Part shown: positions 57,676 through 64,000 of the stretch, in pieces | Position numbering within the stretch: position 1 is the first letter of the stretch | Layout of the letters: every line of letters begins with the position of its first letter | Notes under the pieces: generated by a model | Database searches by the model: none | Seen by the model: the letters and a program-made list of their open reading frames with translations, nothing else | Told to the model about the DNA's origin: nothing | Position numbers and translations under genes: made by a program | From: Nocardiopsis sp. CNT312 | GTDB taxonomy: Bacteria > Actinomycetota > Actinomycetes > Streptosporangiales > Streptosporangiaceae | Length of the DNA stretch: 64,000 bases | Direction: 5' to 3' | Assembly: GCF_000515115.1 (NCBI RefSeq) | Contig: NZ_AZXF01000005.1 | Coordinates: 259,452 to 323,451 of the forward strand

Positions 57676-59211
57676 TCAGCCTCCGGTCGCACTCTCCGCC
57701 ACGGAGGGCGTCGCGGACGGGCTCCCCGATTCCGGTGCCGTGGGCCGTTCGCCCACCGGGCGGTCGGGATCGGGTTCGATGTGCCGCTCCACCTGTGCCG
57801 ATGTCAGGCCGACCCCGCCGAGGTCGATGTCGTCGCGTGCCTGGAGGCGGCCCGTCTCGGCGTCCAGGTACAGCACCGACGCCTGGTAGGGCACCGGGCG
57901 TCCGGAACCGTGATCAAGACCACTCAGCCCCGCACCGCCCGTCGACCCCTGCACCAGGAACCTGGTGCCCAGACCGCCCAGGATCGTGGAGCGCCGATGC
58001 TCGTCGCCGGTCAGCACCAAGGGCACCACGCCATCGAAGGCCTCCGCCTGCGCGCGCGTGTGCAGCACGGCGATGTCCACCTCCTCGCGCCCGTCGGCGA
58101 CCTCCTCCGCCTGCTCCCCACCCAGCTCCGCGACCTCACGGACGGTCGGGTTGATCCTCGTCGCGTCGGGTGTGAACCGGGGGTCGCCCGCCCCGTAGAA
58201 GGTCAGTCCGGCCACCTCGCGGACCTCGCCGTCCAGCACCACGGCGTTGGGCTGGGACTCGACGGCGCGCTGTGTGCCCATCGAGTCGTGCTGGCCGCGC
58301 ACCCACACGTAGGGCACCTCCAGGTCGGCGATCTCGGCCGCGAAGGCGTCCTCGGCGGCGCTCCCCCGGTCGGTCAGGTCCCCCGAGTCCACGATCACGT
58401 CCACCCCGTACTGCCGCTGGAGGGTGCCGATGATGCTCCACGACGCCGGGTTGAGGTGGATGTCGGACACGTGCAGCACACGGACCACCGCCTCGTCCTC
58501 CTCATACACGGGCAGGGTGGAGGTGGCCTCGTAGAGCCGGGACACGTTGCTCACCAGGCCGGCGAGCTGTTCCTGGTACTGGGAGAACTGGTCGACGACG
58601 GCCTCGGCGCTGCCGACCACCTGTGGCGCGCCCGCGATCAGCCCCGTGTACCGGGGTTCGACGATGGCACTCGGGTTGAAGGTGGCCGCCGCCCCAGCCC
58701 CCGTACCAGCGAGGACGAGGACCGCGATGGCCGCCCCGGCCAGGGCCCGCCACAGGTTCCGGAACAGCAGCAGCCCCAAGAGCAGCGCGCCCAGGGCGCC
58801 CGCGGCCAGGGCGCGGACCACCAGGTCGGTGATGCCCTGGCGCAGGTCCTGACCGATGCCCGCGGCCATCCGGCCGATGGACTCGGGGTCGGTGAACATC
58901 TCCTCGGCCGCAGCGAGCCGGATGTCGGAGATCGTCGCCTCCAGCCTCAGCGGTGCCCGGTGGGTGTCGAAGGCGAGCTGGCCGAGGGGGGCGACGTCGA
59001 CGACCGTCTCACCGTGCCACTGCGGGGTCAGGCTGAACGTGACGTCGGCCGGACCGATCGGACTGACGACCTGGCCGCCCAAGGCGAGCCCCAGCCACCC
59101 GCCGACGAGCCCGGCGACGACAACGCACCCCCAGCGCCACAAGCGCCCGGAGGTCACACGTTCGAAGGCACGGCGCAAGTCGTACGCACGGATCGCTTCC
59201 CAAGACAGCAC
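57676..59211 (-). CDS. membrane-anchored metallophosphoesterase
   Basis: A 511-aa protein; the GTG at 59211 gives VLSWEAIRAYDLRRAFERV before the first helix (WGCVVVAGLVGGWLGLALGG). An extracytoplasmic region of about 130 residues and a second hydrophobic hairpin (LAAGALGALLLGLLLFRNLW, AIAVLVLAGTGAGAAAT) follow. The calcineurin-like phosphoesterase domain begins at about 245: VLHVSDIHLNP (metal ligands D-x-H), VDSGDLTDRG, WVRGQHDSMG (variant of GNHD), VLHTRAQ and LTGDEHRRS. The C-terminus is Pro/Ser rich. The usual Asn of GNHD is Gln, so activity may be altered. It is divergent from the zincin gene. Confidence 0.9.
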   Translation of the reverse strand: MLSWEAIRAYDLRRAFERVTSGRLWRWGCVVVAGLVGGWLGLALGGQVVSPIGPADVTFSLTPQWHGETVVDVAPLGQLAFDTHRAPLRLEATISDIRLAAAEEMFTDPESIGRMAAGIGQDLRQGITDLVVRALAAGALGALLLGLLLFRNLWRALAGAAIAVLVLAGTGAGAAATFNPSAIVEPRYTGLIAGAPQVVGSAEAVVDQFSQYQEQLAGLVSNVSRLYEATSTLPVYEEDEAVVRVLHVSDIHLNPASWSIIGTLQRQYGVDVIVDSGDLTDRGSAAEDAFAAEIADLEVPYVWVRGQHDSMGTQRAVESQPNAVVLDGEVREVAGLTFYGAGDPRFTPDATRINPTVREVAELGGEQAEEVADGREEVDIAVLHTRAQAEAFDGVVPLVLTGDEHRRSTILGGLGTRFLVQGSTGGAGLSGLDHGSGRPVPYQASVLYLDAETGRLQARDDIDLGGVGLTSAQVERHIEPDPDRPVGERPTAPESGSPSATPSVAESATGG

Positions 59212-59302
59212 ACCACCATCATGCAGGGCGCTGGGGCCACTCCCCAACCGTTCCCTCCCCTTCGGCCCCCTCCTCCGTCTCCGACCACGCCGTGGCAGCA
59301 CA

Positions 59303-59653
59303 ATGGGTGATGTGGTGGAACTGACACGCGCACACTTCGAGGAACTCGTCGCCGACGCCCTGGACGAGATCCCGCCCGGCCTGGCACGTCTCATGGACAA
59401 CGTGGTGATCACCGTCGAGGACGAGTCGCCTGACGGGCTCCTGGGCCTGTACGAGGGCATTCCGCTGACGGAGCGGGGGGACTCCTATTTCGGGGTGCTG
59501 CCGGATCGGATCCTCATCTACCGGCACGACATCTGCGCCCTGTGCGAGACCCCTGAACAGGTGGTGGAGGAGGTGCGGGTGACCGTCATCCACGAGATCG
59601 CGCACCACTTCGGGATCGATGACGCTCGGCTCGCCGAGCTCGGCTGGGCCTGA
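59303..59653 (+). CDS. zincin-like metallopeptidase family protein
   Basis: A 116-aa protein of the small metallopeptidase family formerly DUF1025: FEELVADALDEIPPGLARLM then DNVVITVEDESP, LLGLYEGIPLTERGDSYFGV, and the zinc-binding VTVIHEIAHHFGIDDARLAELG (HExxH...D). The ATG at 59303 was chosen. The length is typical. Its substrate is unknown. It is divergent from the metallophosphoesterase with 91 bp between them. Confidence 0.92.
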   Translation: MGDVVELTRAHFEELVADALDEIPPGLARLMDNVVITVEDESPDGLLGLYEGIPLTERGDSYFGVLPDRILIYRHDICALCETPEQVVEEVRVTVIHEIAHHFGIDDARLAELGWA

Positions 59654-59834
59654 GCACGCACGGATCCGCTTGGGTAAGGGCTGTTCCCCCCTCCGAACAC
59701 CGCCCTAACCGAGAGCAACGAATCAGGCACGAAATCGCCTTATCCGCTTGCGGACACGCGACCAATCAGGGACCGTTGGTCATCGGGACACGACTGAGCG
59801 TGAAACGAACCCTGTAAAGGCAAGGGAGTGCCGG

Positions 59835-61139
59835 GTGCCGAATCCGAGCCTCGACAGAACACCCGAAGGCCGGGGGCACAAGCGCCCCAACGCCCCGAAA
59901 CCGTCCTGGCGGAGCAGCTACCGGGAGGTCATGGGGATCGGCGAGTTCCGCACCGTCTGGCTCGCCCACGCCCTCTCGATGATCGGCTCCAACCTGCTGA
60001 ACATCACCACGAGCGTCCTCGTCTACCAGGCCACCGACTCCGCCTTCGCCGCGGGCGCGACCCTGGCCGTGACGTTCCTCGCCCCGTTCGTCGCCGGGCC
60101 CCTCCTGTCCGGTCTGGCCGACGTCCTGCCCCGGCGCCGGGTCATGGTCGCGTGCGACCTGGCCCGGGCGCTCGTCGTGGTCCTCATCGCCGTTCCGGGC
60201 GTGCCCGTCTGGGCGGTGTGGGCCCTGCTGTTCTGCTCCGTGCTGCCGTCGATCCCCTTCGCCGCGGCGCGTGCGGCCCTACTGACGGAGATCGTCCAGG
60301 GCGAGCGGTACGTGGCCGGCACCGCCATCACCCAGCTCACCTCTCAGGTCGGGATGCTGTTCGGCCTGGTGGCGGGTGGCCTGGCCGTCGAACACGTGGA
60401 TCCGCGACTGGCCGTGGCCGCCACCAGCGCGGTCTTCGCCCTGTCCGCCGTGATCCTCCTGCTGGGGGTCGCCCAGCGGCCCGCGCCGCGCGCCGCGGAG
60501 GAGAGCCGGCCCGGTTTCCTGGCGATGACCCGCGACGGGGCCGCCCTCGTCTTCGGCGACGCCCGGCTGCGGACGCTGGCACTGCTCGCGTGGCTCGCGG
60601 GCCTGTACTCCATCCCCTACGGACTCGCCAACCCGATCGCGGACGAGGCAGGCGCCGGACCGGCCGCGGCGGGGCTCATCATGGCGGGTTCGCCGGTGGG
60701 GGCGCTGATCGGTGGTTTCGTCCTCACCCGCTTGGTGCCTCCCCCCACCCGGATACGGCTGCTGGGCCCCCTGGCGGTGCTCACCTCGGTGCCGCTGCTG
60801 CTGTGGCTGGCCGACCCATCGCTGTGGCTGATGGTCACCGCGCTGGCCCTGGTGGGTATGGCGGGCTCCTACCAGTTCGTGGCCAACGCCGCGTTCGTCC
60901 TCTGTGTTCCGGAGAAGGGCCGGGGGCTGGCCTTCGGTCTGGTCGCCGCCGGGCTCCAGGTCGTGCAGGGCCTGGGCATCCTCGTCGCCGGGTTCTGCGC
61001 CGAGTTCACCGGAACCGGCACCGTGGTGGCGGCGGCGGGCGCGCTGGGGGTGTGCTCGGCCCTGTTCCTGGCCGTCCCGTGGTCACGGGAGGCCGGTCCC
61101 ACCATCGAGCGGATGGACCGGACCGAGCAGAACGCCTGA
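59835..61139 (+). CDS. MFS transporter
   Basis: A 434-aa major facilitator with 12 expected helices. The N-terminal cytoplasmic stretch is KPSWRSSYREVMGIGEFRTV; helix 1 is WLAHALSMIGSNLLNITTSV. The MFS loop is SGLADVLPRRRVMVACDLAR (G-x-L-a-D-r-x-g-r-k type). This resembles the enterobactin-exporter/MDR subgroup common in actinobacteria. The substrate is unknown. I chose the GTG at 59835 (MPNPSLDRTPEG) with AAGGGA upstream. It is convergent with the carboxylase gene, with a 12-bp hairpin between. Confidence 0.9.
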   Translation: MPNPSLDRTPEGRGHKRPNAPKPSWRSSYREVMGIGEFRTVWLAHALSMIGSNLLNITTSVLVYQATDSAFAAGATLAVTFLAPFVAGPLLSGLADVLPRRRVMVACDLARALVVVLIAVPGVPVWAVWALLFCSVLPSIPFAAARAALLTEIVQGERYVAGTAITQLTSQVGMLFGLVAGGLAVEHVDPRLAVAATSAVFALSAVILLLGVAQRPAPRAAEESRPGFLAMTRDGAALVFGDARLRTLALLAWLAGLYSIPYGLANPIADEAGAGPAAAGLIMAGSPVGALIGGFVLTRLVPPPTRIRLLGPLAVLTSVPLLLWLADPSLWLMVTALALVGMAGSYQFVANAAFVLCVPEKGRGLAFGLVAAGLQVVQGLGILVAGFCAEFTGTGTVVAAAGALGVCSALFLAVPWSREAGPTIERMDRTEQNA

Positions 61140-61149
61140 CCGCGCGGCG

Positions 61150-61176
61150 GCCGGGCCGACGCCGCGTCGGCCCGGC
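61150..61176. terminator. bidirectional terminator
   Basis: Perfect 12-bp inverted repeat (GCCGGGCCGACG / CGTCGGCCCGGC) with a 3-nt loop between the convergent MFS and carboxylase genes. Confidence 0.8.
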
Positions 61177-61185
61177 ACCGCCGCC

Positions 61186-64000
61186 TCAGTCCCCCGTCAG
61201 GCGGGACTCGATGGCCTCGATGATGCGCGGACGCAGCTCGGCGGCGCTGACGACGGCGTCGACCGAGCCCACCTCCACCGCGCGCCGGATGTCGTGCACC
61301 CCGTCGAACTCCGCGGCCACCTCGCCTAGCTTCTCCGCGCGCACCGACGAGCGGACCCCGTCGAGTTCGGCGGCCAGCGCCGCGCGCTCGGTGCCCGCGG
61401 CCGCCGCCACCCGGGCCTCCAGGTCCCGCACCCGCGGGTCGGCCGCCGTGCGGGCCTTGACCTCCCCGGCGAAGACCACCGCGGCGGCGGGGGCACCGCC
61501 GAGCACCGAGGCGAACGAGCCCTCCAGCGCGAGCACGGTCATGTTCGGGTTGAGGGCCTTGGAGAACACCACGAACGCCCCGCCGTGGTAGCGCGAGATC
61601 ACGCAGAACACGATGGGACCGCGGAAGTTCACGATCGCCCGGCCGATCTCGGCGCCGTACTCCAACTGGAGCTTGCGCATCGACTCCGGCGAGCCGTCGA
61701 AGCCCGACAGGTTGGCCAGCACCACCAGCGGCCGGTTGCCGCTGGCCGTGTTGATCGCCCGCGCGGCCTTCTTCGACGACTGCGGGAACAGCGTGCCCGC
61801 GGTGAAGGAGTCCGGGCCGTCCGTGGGAAGGAAGCCGCGCCGGGACACCGACGTGGACTCGATGCCGAGCAGGCACACCGGCATACCGCCCATGTGCACG
61901 TCCTGCACCACGGCGGTGTCGGCGTCGGCCATCCCCGCCCAGCGCTCCATCACCTGGTGGTCCTGGTCGGAGACGGCCCGCATCACGGTGCGGATGTCGA
62001 ACGGCTTCTTGCGGTCCGGGTTGGCCTCTGCGGAGAAGATCTGGCCGACCGTGGTGAAGTCGCTGCCCTCCAGCATGTGCGGGAAGTCGCGGATGTCGCG
62101 GTCGACCGGGTCGGTGCTCTCCGCCCGCCGCGGCCGGTCCTCGCCCGGGGCGACGTAGGAGTGCTCGTAGTGCGACATGAGCACGTCGCGGGCGGCTGCC
62201 AGGTTGGGCGCCCAGTACTGGGCCTGGCCGTTGGGGCCCATCACCCGGTCGTAGCCGCCGATACCGAAGTTGTCCTCGGCCGACACGCCGCCGGAGAAGT
62301 CCAGTGACTGCTTGCCGGTGAGCACCATCGCCGAATCCGGGGTCATCACCAGGACGCCCTTGGTGTGCATGAGCATGGTCGCCTCAGCGTTCCAGTACGG
62401 CTGCGCGCCGACGTTGATGCCCGCGACCACGACGTTGATCTCACCGCCGTCCTGGGTGAACTCCACGATCCGCTTGAGTGCGGCGGCCACCCAGTCCATG
62501 TTCTCGGTGCCCGACTCCATGGAGATGCGGGCCCCGGAGGAGAGCGCGTACCACTCCAGCGGCACCTCCATCCGCTCGGCGAGGTCCAGGGCGGCGATCA
62601 CGCGGCGGCACTCCGGCTCGGAGAGCGCACCGAGCGACTTGGTGGGGTCGCCCAGCAGGACCACCCGGGTGACGCCCTGCGGGTGCCGCTCGGTGGGCGT
62701 GGTGACCACACCGGCGACGATCGCGGCGGTGTTGCGCCCCTTGGGCCGGTCCACCGGCACGAGCGCGTGGGTGTCGTCGAGGTCGTACTCGGTGAACGCG
62801 CCGAGCAGGTTGGTCAGCTCGTAGGGGTAGACGGTGTTGCGGGCGCTGGCGCGCAGCACCTTCTGCCGGTAGTCGTCGATCGGCTCGATCGGGTCGTCGG
62901 AGGGCGCGCCGACGACCAGCTCGGTGCTGCCGGTCGGGTCGGAGCAGATGCGGATGGCGACCTTGGTCAGCTCGCCGGTCTCCGGGTCGCGCTGGCGTGC
63001 GATGAACAGGATCTCCTCCAGCCCCGCGCCCTCGGTCGAGGGCCGCACCCGGCCCACGATCGTCTCCATCTCCTCACGGGTGAGACTGCTCGGCGGCCAG
63101 ACGTAGATGACCACCCGGTTGGTGTCGGAGCGCTTCTTTGAGGACCGGCGCGCCCGTTCGCGGCGGATGGAGTCGACGCAGGCGGCGACGGTCTCCTCGG
63201 CCGTGGGCAGCGCGACGAGCCTGCCGTCCTGCTCACGCAGTTCGGTGAGGTCGCGCACCTGGGCGAACGCGATGAGCCGTTCGTCCGCCGGGTTCTCCTT
63301 GGCCACGCACTGGAAGAGGTAGACCTCCTCGTCCGCCGAGGGCATGCGAGTGAGGTCGAACCTGCCCAGACGCTCCATCTGCATCCGCTGCGCGATGTAG
63401 GGGTGCAGGCCCCGGATCAGCCGGTCCTCGGCCATACCGGTGGGCGAGGGGCGGAACGTGAAGTGGTGGTGCATCACCGCGCCGTCGCGCCCGGCGACGG
63501 TCGTGGTCAGCCTGCGCACCCGGTCGGGCAGTGGACGGACGCTGAGGGCCTCCTGCAACGCGGCGGCCATCGCCTCGGAGTCCTCCGGCTGTTTCTCCCA
63601 GGACAGGTAGAGGTCGGCGTCGACCTCCGCCTCGGCGGCCAGTTCGGCGAGTCCGCGCAGCGCCCGGTCCAGGCCCTCGAAGCCCACGGCCGTGGAGACC
63701 ACGCGCGAATCCGCGCGCTGGGCGACCACGAACGTGCAGTCGGCGGCCTCGGTGGAGCGCACGCTGAGGCCCTTGTTGCCGTAGTACCGGCGGGTCAGCA
63801 CCTCCAGCATCACGGAGTTGTCCAGGTCGGATCGGACGAGCCGCTGGCCGAGCAGCCGCACGAGCGGCTCGGTGCTGCGCACCATCTCGGCGATGCGCTC
63901 GGCGCGGTCCGGGGCGTCGGGGCGGGTGTCCAGGTGGCGCAGGTGCCTGCGCACGTTCGCATAGACGCGGGCGCGGTTGCGGCGTAGGACCGGCTGGCCG
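61186..64000 (-). CDS. acyl-CoA carboxylase, C-terminal carboxyltransferase part (5' end outside window)
   Basis: The frame is open to the window edge (reading GQPVLRRNRARVYANVRRHL before the first internal GTG), so only the last 938 codons are seen. The visible part ends in a full carboxyltransferase domain pair: IGGYDRVMGPNGQAQYWAPN, VVLANLSGFDGSPESMRKLQ, EYGAEIGRAIVNFRGPIVFC, SRYHGGAFVVFSKALNP, VLALEGSFASVLGGAPAAAV. The preceding 500 residues are a central domain resembling eukaryotic-type ACC. In actinobacteria this belongs to a single polypeptide of about 1,800 residues with biotin carboxylase and BCCP at the N-terminus. It likely carboxylates acetyl- or longer acyl-CoA for lipid synthesis. 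Confidence 0.93.
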   Translation of the reverse strand, partial: GQPVLRRNRARVYANVRRHLRHLDTRPDAPDRAERIAEMVRSTEPLVRLLGQRLVRSDLDNSVMLEVLTRRYYGNKGLSVRSTEAADCTFVVAQRADSRVVSTAVGFEGLDRALRGLAELAAEAEVDADLYLSWEKQPEDSEAMAAALQEALSVRPLPDRVRRLTTTVAGRDGAVMHHHFTFRPSPTGMAEDRLIRGLHPYIAQRMQMERLGRFDLTRMPSADEEVYLFQCVAKENPADERLIAFAQVRDLTELREQDGRLVALPTAEETVAACVDSIRRERARRSSKKRSDTNRVVIYVWPPSSLTREEMETIVGRVRPSTEGAGLEEILFIARQRDPETGELTKVAIRICSDPTGSTELVVGAPSDDPIEPIDDYRQKVLRASARNTVYPYELTNLLGAFTEYDLDDTHALVPVDRPKGRNTAAIVAGVVTTPTERHPQGVTRVVLLGDPTKSLGALSEPECRRVIAALDLAERMEVPLEWYALSSGARISMESGTENMDWVAAALKRIVEFTQDGGEINVVVAGINVGAQPYWNAEATMLMHTKGVLVMTPDSAMVLTGKQSLDFSGGVSAEDNFGIGGYDRVMGPNGQAQYWAPNLAAARDVLMSHYEHSYVAPGEDRPRRAESTDPVDRDIRDFPHMLEGSDFTTVGQIFSAEANPDRKKPFDIRTVMRAVSDQDHQVMERWAGMADADTAVVQDVHMGGMPVCLLGIESTSVSRRGFLPTDGPDSFTAGTLFPQSSKKAARAINTASGNRPLVVLANLSGFDGSPESMRKLQLEYGAEIGRAIVNFRGPIVFCVISRYHGGAFVVFSKALNPNMTVLALEGSFASVLGGAPAAAVVFAGEVKARTAADPRVRDLEARVAAAAGTERAALAAELDGVRSSVRAEKLGEVAAEFDGVHDIRRAVEVGSVDAVVSAAELRPRIIEAIESRLTGD

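Noticed and set aside
59760-59779. GACCAA...TTGGTC dyad upstream of the MFS gene
   Set aside because: A short 6-bp dyad with an 8-nt spacer can occur by chance, and there is no adjacent regulator.

Overview
The window is a high-GC actinobacterial chromosome segment. Composition, GTG/TTG starts, tight ATGA/GTGA gene overlaps, a PknG-type kinase locus, an AICE-type integrated element and paired EXXR-less P450s fit Nocardiopsaceae or a close relative. That taxonomic placement is inference, since no rRNA or marker phylogeny is available here. Most of the window looks like ordinary chromosome. The exception is an accretion zone at about 46.8-57.3 kb, downstream of a tRNA-Glu/Asp/Phe cluster.

Layout. 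0-3 kb: a small ORF followed by a hairpin and a degenerate CRISPR-like repeat, two roadblock/LC7 proteins, a ROK remnant and a TetR regulator. 3.6-5.5 kb: an SDR with an N-terminal zinc-finger region and a DUF6221 protein. 5.5-13.4 kb (minus strand): a compact signalling operon (coiled-coil protein, PknG, PP2C phosphatase, FHA protein, GlnX-like membrane protein, GlnH-like lipoprotein) resembling the mycobacterial pknG-glnX-glnH amino-acid sensing locus, with an added phosphatase and FHA reader. 13.6-21.6 kb: HdeD-like membrane protein, citrate synthase, release factor 3, TetR, acyl-CoA dehydrogenase, a decayed hicBA pair and an NAD(P)-binding reductase. 22-29 kb: a two-component system, a Ser/Thr kinase and two paralogous cytochromes P450. 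29-35.5 kb: copZ-copA under a CsoR-type operator, two GNATs, an AGCS symporter and a DUF5996 protein. 35.5-43 kb: narGHJI (respiratory nitrate reductase) with a broken narK beside it. 43-46.7 kb: AviRa-like rRNA methyltransferase, tRNA-Asp, S4 protein, cold-shock protein and DEAD-box helicase.

46.8-57.3 kb: tRNA-Phe 3' ends occur three times (about 46,861 degenerate; 47,720 and 57,248 as a perfect 47-bp repeat). Between the last two lies an actinomycete integrative and conjugative element with pra, an FtsK-type tra gene, a RepSA-like initiator, xis, int, an XRE/TPR regulator, and a conspicuously AT-rich AlbA_2 (Schlafen-type) cargo gene next to attL. Between the first two lies a remnant of a type I-E-like CRISPR array (leader, four degenerate 29-nt repeats at 61-nt pitch). 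A truncated second copy of the window-start small ORF sits inside it, fused at the repeat core.

57.7-64 kb: metallophosphoesterase, a small zincin, an MFS exporter and the carboxyltransferase part of a large acyl-CoA carboxylase that runs off the window end. All calls come from reading the sequence; no database search or structure prediction was run.
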